Source: Acidipropionibacterium jensenii DSM 20535
GTDB taxonomy: Bacteria; Actinomycetota; Actinomycetes; Propionibacteriales; Propionibacteriaceae
Direction: 5' to 3'
Length of the DNA stretch: 64,000 nucleotides
NCBI RefSeq assembly: GCF_000425285.1
Contig: NZ_AUDD01000013.1
Span: 31,229-95,228 of the forward strand
The notes under the pieces are model-generated. The model was not told the DNA's origin. It made no database searches and saw only the letters and a program-made list of their open reading frames with translations. The position numbers were made by a program, and so were the translations under genes. Every line of letters begins with the position of its first letter. Position 1 is the first letter of the stretch. Shown piece by piece: positions 35,164 through 44,490 of this stretch.

Positions 35164-36048
35164 TCAGTGGAGCGGCAGCCGGGGATCGATCGGCTGGCCG
35201 GTCAGGGAGTCGTTGACCCAGGCGTCGTGCGGATCGACGGTGACATTCCACTCGCGTGCGCCGGGTCCGGCCATCACATTGAGGTAGTACAGGTCGTATC
35301 CCGGGGCGGCCATCGAGGGGCCGTGCCATCCGTAGGGGATGAAGATGCAGTCCCCGGAGCGGACCTCGTCGCAGATCTCGATCGGACGGTTCTGGTCGGC
35401 GGTGGACACCCGCTGGACGGCGAACGGGTCGGTGTCGGCGGGAGCTCCCTCGGTGGACCGGACCTCGTAGTAGTAGATCTCCTCGAGGGCGTTCTCGGTG
35501 TCGGTGATCTCGTCATGCTTGTGCGGCGGGTAGGACGACCAGTTGCCTCCGGGGGTGATCACCTCGCAGACGATGACCTTGTCGGCCTCGGCCTGGCCCA
35601 CGGTCCCGAAGTTGTGGATCTCGCGGGAGGTGGGTCCGTTGCCGCGCAGCTCGACCGGGACGTCCTCGGCCTTGGTGACCTTGGTGGGGTAGGCGACGGT
35701 TGCCGGGGCGCTGGCCACGGCCACCCTGCCGTCCCCCTCCGAGATGATGGTCACCTCGTGGTCGATGCCGACGTAGATGACGTCGGTCGGTCCGGCGAAG
35801 GCGCTGGGGCGTCCGCGCAGCTGGTGGCGCTCGCCGTCGACCACCACGGAGAAGGCGCCGTGGATCGGGACGATGAAGCGCTCCTCCTTGCCCTTGGGAA
35901 GGGTCAGCTCCTGGTCGGCGGTGGTGTCGGCCGCCTTGATTCCGGTGTGCTTCCAGCCCTCGAGCTCGGTCGTGGAGCCCTCGGCGCCGACCGACAGTCC
36001 CCACTTCCCCTCGGGTGCGTCCTGCCACCGGTATAGCCACTGTGTCAT
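35164..36048 (-). CDS. iolB: 5-deoxy-glucuronate isomerase
   Basis: Converts 5-deoxy-D-glucuronate to 5-dehydro-2-deoxy-D-gluconate in myo-inositol breakdown; cytoplasmic double-cupin, 294 residues. Metal-binding histidines occur in SSYPPHKHDEI (about 164-174), with the conserved Glu in LEEIYYYEV and His in PYGWHGPSMAAPGYDLYYLN. The ATG has AGGAGG upstream. Third gene of the operon; the remaining lower-pathway genes iolC, iolJ and iolA are not seen nearby. Confidence 0.96.
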   Translation of the reverse strand: MTQWLYRWQDAPEGKWGLSVGAEGSTTELEGWKHTGIKAADTTADQELTLPKGKEERFIVPIHGAFSVVVDGERHQLRGRPSAFAGPTDVIYVGIDHEVTIISEGDGRVAVASAPATVAYPTKVTKAEDVPVELRGNGPTSREIHNFGTVGQAEADKVIVCEVITPGGNWSSYPPHKHDEITDTENALEEIYYYEVRSTEGAPADTDPFAVQRVSTADQNRPIEICDEVRSGDCIFIPYGWHGPSMAAPGYDLYYLNVMAGPGAREWNVTVDPHDAWVNDSLTGQPIDPRLPLH

Positions 36049-36085
36049 GTCAGTTCCTCCTGGACGTGGGTGTGATGACGGCCGG

Positions 36086-37105
36086 TCACTTGGCCTGACG
36101 GATCTCGTCGACCGTGACCGGGCGGTGCTCCTTGCGGGACAGGTCCATGGCGTCGCAGACGTAGAGGGCCTCCAGGGCGTCGGTGACGGTGGCCACCGAG
36201 GGGCTGCCGTCCTTCATCGCCTGGACGAAGTGGCCGATCTCCTTCTTGTAGGCCGGGATGAAGCGCGGGTAGAAGGCCTGGAAGCGGTCCCCGGCCTGCT
36301 CGAAGGTGAACCCGGGCTCGGCCGAGGTGATCGGCATGTAGGTGTCGAAGCCGACGGAGATGGTGTCCTTGGTGCCGAACAGCTCGAGGCGGATGTCGTA
36401 CCCGGCGCCGTTGTTGCGGGTGGTCTGGAAGGTCACGATCGAGTCGTCGGCCAGGGTCCAGACGCCGCCTCCCTCATCGATGTCGTCCCACCGGGCGAAG
36501 TAGTCCGCGCCGCGGCTGAAGCCGACCTCGTAGACCTCCTCGATGCGCTGGCCGGTCACCCAGCGGGTGATGTCGGCGTCGTGGATGAGGCAGTCCTTGT
36601 TGATGCCGCCGGAGAACTTGATGAAGCTCTCGGGCGGTGCGGGGGTGTCGCCCATGGTGACGTTGCCGCGGCGCAGCTCGCCGATGGCGCCCTCGGCGAG
36701 GAGCTTGCGGGCGTTGGCGTAGCCGTCGTTGAACCGGCGCATGAAGCCGACCTGGACGAGCACGTCGGAGTCGTTGACGACGTCGACGACCTCACGGGTG
36801 GTGGGCACGTCCAGGGCGATCGGCTTCTCGGTGAAGGTCGGGATCTTCTTGGCGACGGCCTTCTTGATGAGCTCGGCGTGGGTGCTGGTGGGGGTGGTGA
36901 TGACCAGGCCGTCGACCTTGTCGAAGATCTCGTCGGGGCTGACGGCGGTGGCGCCGAGCTCCTGGGCGATCTTCTGGGCGGACTCCGGGACGGCGTCGGC
37001 GACCAGGATGCCGCCGATGCCGGACAGGGTCGAGATGGTGCGGGCGTGGTCTGCGCCGATGCGCCCGGTGCCCAGGATGCCGAGGATGGGATCAGATGTG
37101 GACAT
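36086..37105 (-). CDS. iolG: myo-Inositol 2-dehydrogenase
   Basis: Gfo/Idh/MocA oxidoreductase of 339 residues that oxidises myo-inositol to 2-keto-myo-inositol (scyllo-inosose) with NAD+. Rossmann motif GILGTGRIGADHA (about 8-20), EKP motif FTEKPIALDV (about 94-103, catalytic Lys), and catalytic His in CLIHDADITRW (about 176-186). Located between iolE and iolB on one transcript, which supports the inositol assignment over other Gfo/Idh substrates. Confidence 0.93.
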   Translation of the reverse strand: MSTSDPILGILGTGRIGADHARTISTLSGIGGILVADAVPESAQKIAQELGATAVSPDEIFDKVDGLVITTPTSTHAELIKKAVAKKIPTFTEKPIALDVPTTREVVDVVNDSDVLVQVGFMRRFNDGYANARKLLAEGAIGELRRGNVTMGDTPAPPESFIKFSGGINKDCLIHDADITRWVTGQRIEEVYEVGFSRGADYFARWDDIDEGGGVWTLADDSIVTFQTTRNNGAGYDIRLELFGTKDTISVGFDTYMPITSAEPGFTFEQAGDRFQAFYPRFIPAYKKEIGHFVQAMKDGSPSVATVTDALEALYVCDAMDLSRKEHRPVTVDEIRQAK

Positions 37106-37156
37106 GAGTGCTCCTGATGGTTCGTGTGGCGGGTGAGAGGAAGAGGGTGCGCCGGG

Positions 37157-38032
37157 TCAGTGCAGGGTGTGGAGGAAGTCGAGGGACTTCTTGACGTCGG
37201 CGACGGCGGCGGGAAGGTCGTCCCCGCTGGAGAGGATGGCGTCCTGCTCCATGACGTACCAGCCTGTGTAGCCGGCCTTCTCGAGGGTGTCGATCATCTC
37301 GGCGATCTGGGCGTCGCCCTCGCCGAGCGGGCAGAAGATGCCCTGGGAGAGGGAGTCCATGTAGGACAGCTCCCCGCTCTGGACCTTGGCGGCCACCTCG
37401 TTGTGGACGTCCTTGAGGTGGACGAAGGTCACCCGGTCGGCGTGCTTCCTCGCCAGATCCAGCGGCTTGATGCCGGCGATGGTGGCGTGGCCGGTGTCCA
37501 GGCACAGGCCGATGTCGGAGCGCTCGAGGAGCTTGTCGATCTCGTCGGCGGTCTGGATCATGGTGCCCATGTGGTGGTGCAGGGTCGGCACGATGTGGTG
37601 CTTGCGGGCGGCTGCGCAGATCCGGTCCAGGTTGGTGAACAGGGTGTCCCAGCCCTTCTCGTCGAGCACCGGACGGTCGTCGTAGCCCTTGCCGCCGGAG
37701 ATCGCGGCGCAGATGATGGTGGAGGCGCCGGCCTTCTCGTAGACGTCGAGGATGTGCTCGACCTCGGGGAGGGGATCGTAGTCCTCCTTGAAGAGCATGA
37801 TCGGGACGAAGCAGCCCAGGCCCTCCAGGCCGTAGGAGTCGAGCATCGCCTTGCGCTCGTCGCCGTCGTCGGGAAGGTACCCCTCGGGGCCGAACTCGGT
37901 GGCCTTGAGGCCGAGGTCCTTGACCGACTGGAGGTACTGCGCGGCCGGCACGGTCCACCCGGACGCTCCGTTGGCCTCCCAGACACCCCAGGAGATGGGT
38001 GCGGCAGCGATCCTGCTTGCCAGATCTGACAT
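37157..38032 (-). CDS. iolE: Inosose dehydratase-type TIM-barrel protein
   Basis: TIM-barrel enzyme of 291 residues that by family dehydrates 2-keto-myo-inositol to 3D-(3,5/4)-trihydroxycyclohexane-1,2-dione. It starts IAAAPISWGVWEANG, the characteristic IolE N-terminus. Metal-site residues lie in HHMGTMIQTADEID, CLDTGHATIAGI and FVHLKDVHNEV. The ATG has AAGGAG 11 nt upstream and a promoter/operator about 90 bp further up. First gene of iolE-iolG-iolB. Confidence 0.9.
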   Translation of the reverse strand: MSDLASRIAAAPISWGVWEANGASGWTVPAAQYLQSVKDLGLKATEFGPEGYLPDDGDERKAMLDSYGLEGLGCFVPIMLFKEDYDPLPEVEHILDVYEKAGASTIICAAISGGKGYDDRPVLDEKGWDTLFTNLDRICAAARKHHIVPTLHHHMGTMIQTADEIDKLLERSDIGLCLDTGHATIAGIKPLDLARKHADRVTFVHLKDVHNEVAAKVQSGELSYMDSLSQGIFCPLGEGDAQIAEMIDTLEKAGYTGWYVMEQDAILSSGDDLPAAVADVKKSLDFLHTLH

Positions 38033-38123
38033 GTGTCTCGTCTCCTTCGACGATTGGTATGAACGGGCGCGCGGCCACGCCGAGGCGGGCGGGTCGGCTG
38101 TGCCCCACCGTTCCACGAACAAC

Positions 38124-38156
38124 GGACACGTTACTGTCCATCGGCCAGAGTGTCTA
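38124..38156 (-). promoter_or_regulatory. Promoter and operator of iolE-iolG-iolB
   Basis: On the minus strand TAGACA (38156-38151), 17 bp, TAACGT (38133-38128) forms a sigma-A-type promoter with a leader of about 90 nt. GGACA-CGTTAC-TGTCC (38124-38139) is an inverted repeat covering the -10. GTTCCACGAAC just downstream (38110-38120) is a second dyad. A repressor bound here would block transcription. The same TAGACA -35 precedes the transketolase operon. Confidence 0.6.
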
Positions 38157-38831
38157 GTAGGCGAGAATCAGCTAGTCAGGGCGTGACTGAATCGGGCTTC
38201 CTGAGGGGTGGCGGGTGTGCGTTCGGGGGGTGCTCCCGGGCCGCTCGAGGCGCCCGGAAGGCGTGCTTGGGGATGGCGGGGGACCGGCTGGAGAGCGGGA
38301 TGGGCGGCCGACGTCATGTGGGGATCGCATCTACTCCCCGCCGGCTCCTCGTCGACCATCCCCGGGATGCGGGAGGGAGGCTGACGTGCGAGCCCCGGAG
38401 AGGACAGCACGTCCGTTGTGTGAGATAGTCCTCCCGGAGACGGGCTGCCGTTGGGTGCGCCGGTCTCCGTGAACTCATGCAGGTCTGACTCATGCAGGGG
38501 CGCGATGCGGCGCCCCGCGTCCGTGGGTTCGGCGATGCCGCCGGACTCTCGCTGAAGGGAGGGATCAACAACGACCGTTCACTGGTACGGACCCGGCGCT
38601 GCCCGGGGCAGGCCTCAGCCGATATGACGTGACATCGACTCACGACGGCCGACCGGAGTCACCGCGCAATGGCTGCGCGCAGCATTCCGGGAATTCGATG
38701 GCCTGAAGTGTGGTGGAGAAGTACTGCTGTCCTCGCGCCAGTCGCAACGATGCGATATTCCGCGATCTCAATGCTCAGCATTTCTATGACGCTGACCGAA
38801 TGCGTTCGGCGTCGTCCTACATCCTCTCCGA
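38157..38831. other. Long non-coding stretch between divergent inositol units
   Basis: Nearly 700 bp without a convincing gene. The last 150 bp before the transporter are noticeably richer in A and T. A 16-bp-period direct repeat CTCATGCAGG occurs near 38475-38500. No known riboswitch core was found. It probably holds the transporter promoter and operators. Confidence 0.4.
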
Positions 38832-40517
38832 ATGAAGAAATCGGATATCATGACAAACACTCTTGATTCAGTTCACAAGTCCGAGGGAAGAACTCCCCCT
38901 CCGACTCCTGATGAGGTCAGGGACCTCGTCGAGAAGACGCCGCGATCGGGCCGGCGGGTGCCGGTCGCGCTGCTGGCCTTCGTGGCCACCCTGGGATCGC
39001 TGCTGTTCGGGTATGACACAGGTGTCATCTCCGGAGCCCTGCCCTACATGCTGATGCCCGACGCCGCCGGCGGCATGCACCTCAGCTCGGTCCAGGAGGG
39101 CCTGGTCACCGGCCTGCTGTCCCTGGGCGCCATGGTCGGCGCCATGTTCGGAGGCCGGCTGTCCGACCGGTACGGCCGTCGGCACAACATCATCCTGCTG
39201 GCGATCATCTTCACCTTCTCCACCCTGGGATGCGTCTTCGCCCCCAACGTGGGCATCCTCTTCCTGTTCCGCTTCCTGCTCGGCTGCGCGGTCGGCGGGG
39301 CCTCGGCGACGGTGCCGGTCTACCTTGCCGAGACCGCTCCCCAGCACCTGCGCGGACCGCTGGTCGCCGTCGACCAGTTCCTCATCGTCACCGGCCAGCT
39401 GGTCGCCTACAGCATGAATGCCGTGCTGGCCCACTACGCCGGCGGACCCTCCGCGGTGGTCGAGCACGACCCGACCGGGAAGTTCCCGCACGGTTCCACC
39501 CAGTCCTGGGACACCCTGCAGAGCATCGCCAACCTCACCGTGATGTCGGGCAACGGCCAGACCTGGCGGCACATGCTGGTGCTCGCCACGATCCCCGCGG
39601 TGCTGTTGTGGATCTTCATGCACTTCATGCCGGAGTCCTCCCGCTGGTACGCCGCCCGGTCGCGCTACTACGAGGCCATCGGCGCCCTCAAGCGGGTCCG
39701 CAAGGACGACGATCCCACCGTCACCCAGGAGATCGACGGCATGGTGGACCTCCACCGCGTCGAGGCCGAGGACGAGCAGTGGAGTCTGAGAACCGTCATG
39801 AGGACGCCGTGGACCAGGCGACTGCTGATCATCGGGTCGGCGGTCGGTGTGCTGGACCAGCTCACCGGCATCAACACGGCGATGTACTACCTGCCGATCA
39901 TTCTCACCGCGGCCGGATTCTCCTCGGCCAGCGCGATCACCCTCAATGTGGTGACGGGAATCTTCTCCTTCATCGGATCGGCATTCGGCTTCCTCTTCGT
40001 GGGCAAGCTGATGCGTCGGCATGTCGGCATGTACCAGACCTCCGGTGTGGCCGTCTGCCTGCTCTCGCTGGCCGGCGTCTTCTTCTTCGGGATCAACAAG
40101 TACGCCGGTGCCGACGGGGCGATCTCCGGTTCGATTCCCGCGGTGCTTCCGTGGGCGGTGCTGATCATCATCTCGGTGTTCCTGTTCATCAAGCAGAGCG
40201 GCACGATCCAGTGGATCTACGTCTCGGAGATCTTCCCGGCGAAGATCCGTGGCGTCGCCCAGGGATTTGCGGTGGGCATCCAGTGGCTCGGCAACTTCGT
40301 CATCGCCTTCACCTTCCCGATCCTGATGGATCACATCGGCGGTGGCTGGACCTACCTCATTCTGGGAATCATCAACATCGGCAGCCTGATCTTCTACATC
40401 AAGATCGTTCCCGAGACGAAGACCCGTACTCTGGAGGAGCTTGAGGAGAGGTTCCGCAACAAGTACGGCACCGGGGACGCCACCGCGCAGAGCGTCACCG
40501 CCGGACACGAGAAGTGA
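38832..40517 (+). CDS. iolT: Sugar-porter MFS transporter, IolT-like
   Basis: Proton symporter of the sugar-porter family, 561 residues, most likely for myo-inositol. Signatures: GYDTGVISGALPYML in helix 1, GGRLSDRYGRRHNII, RFLLGCAVGGASATVPVYLA, PESSRWYAAR, GINTAMYYLP, and C-terminal PETKTRTLEELEERF. An extra loop of about 40 residues (AVLAHYAGGPSAVVEHDPTG onward) precedes helix 6. The ATG at 38832 or 38850 may be the start; neither has a strong ribosome site. It opens the plus-strand unit, divergent from iolE-iolG-iolB. The assignment rests on context. Confidence 0.85.
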   Translation: MKKSDIMTNTLDSVHKSEGRTPPPTPDEVRDLVEKTPRSGRRVPVALLAFVATLGSLLFGYDTGVISGALPYMLMPDAAGGMHLSSVQEGLVTGLLSLGAMVGAMFGGRLSDRYGRRHNIILLAIIFTFSTLGCVFAPNVGILFLFRFLLGCAVGGASATVPVYLAETAPQHLRGPLVAVDQFLIVTGQLVAYSMNAVLAHYAGGPSAVVEHDPTGKFPHGSTQSWDTLQSIANLTVMSGNGQTWRHMLVLATIPAVLLWIFMHFMPESSRWYAARSRYYEAIGALKRVRKDDDPTVTQEIDGMVDLHRVEAEDEQWSLRTVMRTPWTRRLLIIGSAVGVLDQLTGINTAMYYLPIILTAAGFSSASAITLNVVTGIFSFIGSAFGFLFVGKLMRRHVGMYQTSGVAVCLLSLAGVFFFGINKYAGADGAISGSIPAVLPWAVLIIISVFLFIKQSGTIQWIYVSEIFPAKIRGVAQGFAVGIQWLGNFVIAFTFPILMDHIGGGWTYLILGIINIGSLIFYIKIVPETKTRTLEELEERFRNKYGTGDATAQSVTAGHEK

Positions 40518-40565
40518 TGCAGGGGTCATCGACGACCCGCAGCGCGAGCAAGGAGGCGGGTCGCC

Positions 40566-41438
40566 ATGACCAATGAGACTGCGGGTGGCCCACGGATGTG
40601 GGCCACCTGCTGGACCTCGGCGGGGCCGGCCAGCCCGGCCCTGGCCGATCCGAGGTCCCCGGTGAACTTTCGCGCCAGGGTCGAGACGGCCGCCCGGATC
40701 GGCTATGTCGGGCTCGGTTTCATCCACGACGACCTGGTGGTCGCCGAGGAGAGATACGGCCTGCCGACGATGAAGCAGATGCTCGACGACAACGGGCTGG
40801 CCTGCGAGATCGAGATGCTCAGCGGATGGTGGGCCACCGGCCGACAGCGCGAGCTGTCGGACCGGACCCGTCTGGACATGCTGAGGATGGCCGAGACGCT
40901 GCATCCCCGCGAGCTGAAGATCGGTCCCGACGAGGATGATCGGCCCTTCGAGATGGCGCACTGGCAGGAGGAGTTCGCCACCCTGTGCGGCCAGGCCGCC
41001 GATGTCGGCACCAGGGTCGGGATCGAGTTCCTGCCCTGGACCAACATCAAGGACCTGGCCACCGCCCGTGAGCTCGTCGAGGGTGCTGGCCATCCCGGAG
41101 GGGGTCTGGTCGTCGACGTCTGGCACACCGAACGGTTCGGGACGCCGGCCTCCGATCTCGCCGAGATCCCGGCAGAGCGGATCATCGCCGTGGAGTTGTC
41201 GGATGCCGCCGCCGGCATCGAGGGCGATCTGGTGCACGACACCCAGTGCAACAGGCGGTTCTGCGGGGAGGGGTCGTTCGACCTCACCGGTGATGTACAG
41301 GCCCTGCACCGGGCCGGGTGGCGCGGCCCCTGGGGAGTCGAGATCCTCTCGGACAGGTACCGCGAGATGCCCGTCCAGACCGGGATGATGAGGGCGTACT
41401 GCACCGCCCAGCTGGTGGTGGCGTCAGCCCTCGGCTGA
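40566..41438 (+). CDS. Xylose-isomerase-like TIM-barrel sugar isomerase/epimerase
   Basis: AP-endonuclease-2 type TIM barrel of 290 residues with RIGYVGLGFIHDDL at strand 1, metal-ligand candidates E in VGIEFLPWTN, D/H in VVDVWHTERFG, and E in GPWGVEILSDRYREMP. Strong ribosome site AAGGAGG before the ATG. It lies 48 bp after the IolT-like gene, presumably one operon. It resembles IolE, IolI and IolH families but I cannot choose between them; inosose isomerase (IolI) is one possibility. Confidence 0.75.
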   Translation: MTNETAGGPRMWATCWTSAGPASPALADPRSPVNFRARVETAARIGYVGLGFIHDDLVVAEERYGLPTMKQMLDDNGLACEIEMLSGWWATGRQRELSDRTRLDMLRMAETLHPRELKIGPDEDDRPFEMAHWQEEFATLCGQAADVGTRVGIEFLPWTNIKDLATARELVEGAGHPGGGLVVDVWHTERFGTPASDLAEIPAERIIAVELSDAAAGIEGDLVHDTQCNRRFCGEGSFDLTGDVQALHRAGWRGPWGVEILSDRYREMPVQTGMMRAYCTAQLVVASALG

Positions 41439-41480
41439 GGGATCCCTCAGCCCGGACGGGCCAGAACCGACCCGGACAAC

Positions 41481-41524
41481 CAGAGCGCGTCCGGACAACC
41501 CCAGGGTTGTCCGGACGCGCTCTG
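41481..41524. terminator. Bidirectional terminator between convergent polyol units
   Basis: Perfect 20-bp stem: 41481-41500 (begins CAGAGCGCGTCC) with 41505-41524 (ends GGACGCGCTCTG), loop CCAG. It separates the plus-strand isomerase from the minus-strand Gfo/Idh gene. Confidence 0.88.
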
Positions 41525-41535
41525 TGCGTGCGGTC

Positions 41536-42555
41536 TCAGCTGTAGATGGCCGGCTTGGCCATCAGGTCCAGAGGCTGCTCGGCCCCCGAACCCATCGCCT
41601 CGGCGGAGGCCTCGCAGATGGCCTGGGCGGCGTACCCGTCCCAGGCGCTGGGCCCGTCCTGCTCGCCGGCGATCACCGAGTCGATCCAGCTCTGGATCTC
41701 GATGTTGTAGGCGTCCTTGAACCGGTCGAGCCAGTCGGTGCCGATCTCATGACGCACACCGGAGGCGTCGCGGATGGTGGGGGCGAGCTGGTCGGGCAGG
41801 GCGACGTCGCCGTCCTCGCAGAGCACCGAGCAGCGGATGTCGTAGGCATAGCGTCCGAAGCACACCGCCTCGACGTTGATCCGGACCCCCGACTCGGTCC
41901 ACAGCACCGCGGTGAGCGGGTCGATGAGCCCCTCGGGGGCCTTCGAGGTGGACCGCGAACGGTCGACGCGCACCCGGGTGATCTCCTCGCCGAAGAGCCA
42001 GCGGGAGATGTCGAACTCGTGGACCATCACCTGGGTGATGATCTGGTGGGACTCGAACCTCTCCCCCTGAGAGGGGTTGCGGTGCATGCAGTAGGCGAGC
42101 AGCGGGTCGCCGATCCTCCCGGAGTCCAGCACCTGCTTCATCTGCTGGTAGCCGGTGTCGTAGCGGCGCATGAAACCGATCTGGAGCAGTCGGCGTCCGG
42201 CCTTCTCCTCGGCCTCGATGATCCGCCGGCAGCCCTCGACCGAGGGGGTCAGCGGCTTCTCGCAGAAGACCATCTTGCCGGCCGCGATGGCCGCCAGGGC
42301 GGCGGCCTCGTGCTCACCGTCCCAGGCGGCGACCAGGATGCCGTCGACATCGGGACGGGCGCACATCTCGGTGATGCTCTCCGCCACGGCGTCATCGGGC
42401 AGGTCCAGTCCGGGGGCCGCCTTGTGGGCGAACTCCGGGGCGGGGTCGCCGATCGCCACGACCCGTGCGCCGCGCAGCGAGTCGTTGATCCGGCGGACAT
42501 GGGCCTGGCCCATCTTGCCGACACCGAAGACGCCGATTCCTACAGTTCTTTTCAT
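41536..42555 (-). CDS. Gfo/Idh/MocA oxidoreductase, IolG-like
   Basis: NAD(P)-dependent dehydrogenase of 339 residues. Rossmann motif GVFGVGKMGQAHVRRI (about 8-23), EKP motif VFCEKPLTPS, and catalytic block MVHEFDISRWLFGE. AAGGAGG precedes the ATG. It differs clearly from the iolG at 36086, so it may act on another inositol isomer (scyllo- or D-chiro-inositol) or a related polyol. Its upstream neighbour on the strand is the malic enzyme, 71 bp away. Confidence 0.85.
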   Translation of the reverse strand: MKRTVGIGVFGVGKMGQAHVRRINDSLRGARVVAIGDPAPEFAHKAAPGLDLPDDAVAESITEMCARPDVDGILVAAWDGEHEAAALAAIAAGKMVFCEKPLTPSVEGCRRIIEAEEKAGRRLLQIGFMRRYDTGYQQMKQVLDSGRIGDPLLAYCMHRNPSQGERFESHQIITQVMVHEFDISRWLFGEEITRVRVDRSRSTSKAPEGLIDPLTAVLWTESGVRINVEAVCFGRYAYDIRCSVLCEDGDVALPDQLAPTIRDASGVRHEIGTDWLDRFKDAYNIEIQSWIDSVIAGEQDGPSAWDGYAAQAICEASAEAMGSGAEQPLDLMAKPAIYS

Positions 42556-42626
42556 GTGAGAGTTCCTCCTTGAACGGATGATTGATCGAGAGTCGAAGAT
42601 GCGGGATGACTGGGTCCGACCGGTGG

Positions 42627-44348
42627 TCAGATCGCCTTGACGCGTGGGTAGTCGGGGCGCCAGATGGCGTCGTAGATGGCCTGGACCGGGTTGTCCAGCG
42701 GTGCGGTGGCCAGTCCTTCCTTCTGGGCGGCCAGCGCGACGGCGAGACCGACCTGGGCCGACAGCGGCAGCAGACCGGAGATCTCGGGCAGCAGGGAGGC
42801 CCCGGCGGGTCGGGGGTCGACGCTGCGGGCCACCGTGCGGACCGCAGCGGTGATCATCGAGTCCGAGATCCGGGTGGCTCTGGCGGCGGTGACCCCCAGT
42901 CCGATCCCGGGGAAGACCAGGGCGTTGTTGGCCTGGGCGATCCGGTAGCTCACCCCGTTGTAGCGAACCGGCGGGAAGGGCGAGCCGGTGGCCACCAGGG
43001 CGCGTCCCGACGTCCAGGAGATGAGGTCGGCGGGGGAGGCCTCGGCCCGGTCGGTCGGGTTCGACAGCGGCATGATGATCGGCCGCTGGCAGGACTGCGC
43101 CATGTCTCGGACGATCTGCTCGGTGAAGGCGCCGGGCTGCGCCGAGCAGCCGATGAGGATGGTGGGGTGGACATTGCGCACCACATCGGCCAACTCGTAG
43201 TGCCCCGGCAGGTCGAGGGTCCAGCCGGCCAGCTCGGCCGCCGAACGGGCGAAGGGCTGCTGGAAGTCGCGAACCGCGATCCCCTCGCGCAGCAGTCCTC
43301 GCGATCCCAGCCCCCAGACCCGCGACCGGGCGGTCTCGGGGTCGACGCCGTCCTGGCACATCATCTGGACCAGCAGCCGGGCGATGCCGATGCCGGCGGT
43401 GCCGGCCCCGTGGATGACGATCCGCTGGTCGGCCAGGGGGGTTCCCGAGACCTGGACGGCGCTCATCACCGCGGCCGCGACCACGGCCGCGGTGCCCTGG
43501 ATGTCGTCGTTGAAGGTGCAGTAGTCGTCACGGTACTTGTTGAGGATCCTGGTCGCGTTGGAGGCGCCGAAGTCCTCCCAGTGGAGCATCGCATGGGGGA
43601 ACAACCGGTGCGCGGTGGTGACGTAGCGGTCGATGAAGGCGTCGTAGCGCTCACCGCGGACCCGGGCGTGGCGGACCCCGAGGTAGACCTCGTCGTTGAG
43701 CAGATCGAGGTTGTCGGTCCCGGTGTCCAGCACGACGGGCAGCACCCGGTGCGGGTGGATCCCGGCGGCGGCGGTGTAGACGGCCAGCTTGCCGATCGTG
43801 ATCGCGACGCCGCCGACCCCCTGGTCCCCGATCCCGAGAATCCCCTCGGAGTCGGTCGCCACGATGAGATCGACCTCGTCGGGGCCGTGACCCATCGACA
43901 GCAGCGCGTCCTCGATGCCCTCGGGGTCGTCGATCGACAGGTAGACCCCGCGCGGCCGGTGGTACCAGTGGGAGTACTCCCGGATCGCCTGACCGATGGT
44001 CGGGGTGTAGACGATCGGCAGCATCTCCTCGATGTGCTCGGACAGCAGCCGGTAGTAGAGCACCTCGTTGCGGTCGTGCAGGGTGTTGAGGAAGAGGTAC
44101 TTGTCCAGGGGGGAGCGTTGCGCCCGGTACTGGACGTAGACCCGCTTGAGCTGGTCCTCCATGGTGGTGACGCCCGAGGGCAGCAGTCCTCTCAGACCCA
44201 GCGTCTTCCGCTCCTGGGCGCTGAATGCGGTGCCCCGGTTGATGACGGCGTTGGCCAGGACCTCCGAGCCTCGGGCGGCGATTCGAAGGACCTCCCCGTG
44301 GCCGTCAAGGCCGAACTCGAAGTCGTGGTGGAGCTGGGTGGACGTCAT
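42627..44348 (-). CDS. NAD-type malic enzyme
   Basis: Oxidative decarboxylation of malate to pyruvate; 573 residues, the large MaeA/SfcA class. The N-terminal malic domain carries LPIVYTPTIGQAIREYSHWY with the catalytic Tyr, ITIGKLAVYTAAAGI with the catalytic Lys, and HWEDFGASNATRIL; the metal site is TFNDDIQGTAAVV. The nucleotide fold is VIHGAGTAGIGIARLL. Why it sits in a polyol locus is unclear; it could feed the C4 or propionate branch. It is followed by the second Gfo/Idh gene. Confidence 0.94.
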   Translation of the reverse strand: MTSTQLHHDFEFGLDGHGEVLRIAARGSEVLANAVINRGTAFSAQERKTLGLRGLLPSGVTTMEDQLKRVYVQYRAQRSPLDKYLFLNTLHDRNEVLYYRLLSEHIEEMLPIVYTPTIGQAIREYSHWYHRPRGVYLSIDDPEGIEDALLSMGHGPDEVDLIVATDSEGILGIGDQGVGGVAITIGKLAVYTAAAGIHPHRVLPVVLDTGTDNLDLLNDEVYLGVRHARVRGERYDAFIDRYVTTAHRLFPHAMLHWEDFGASNATRILNKYRDDYCTFNDDIQGTAAVVAAAVMSAVQVSGTPLADQRIVIHGAGTAGIGIARLLVQMMCQDGVDPETARSRVWGLGSRGLLREGIAVRDFQQPFARSAAELAGWTLDLPGHYELADVVRNVHPTILIGCSAQPGAFTEQIVRDMAQSCQRPIIMPLSNPTDRAEASPADLISWTSGRALVATGSPFPPVRYNGVSYRIAQANNALVFPGIGLGVTAARATRISDSMITAAVRTVARSVDPRPAGASLLPEISGLLPLSAQVGLAVALAAQKEGLATAPLDNPVQAIYDAIWRPDYPRVKAI

Positions 44349-44490
44349 CGTGGATCAGGTCTCCAAGGGTGTGCGGGGTGAGGTGGGTGGTGGACCCGCG
44401 GTGCCGGTTTCCCGCAGGGGCGACGTCGTGGGGATCAGTCCCTGCGACGTCGCCCCGACTCGGCACGACGGGGGCGACGCGGTGCGCCGG

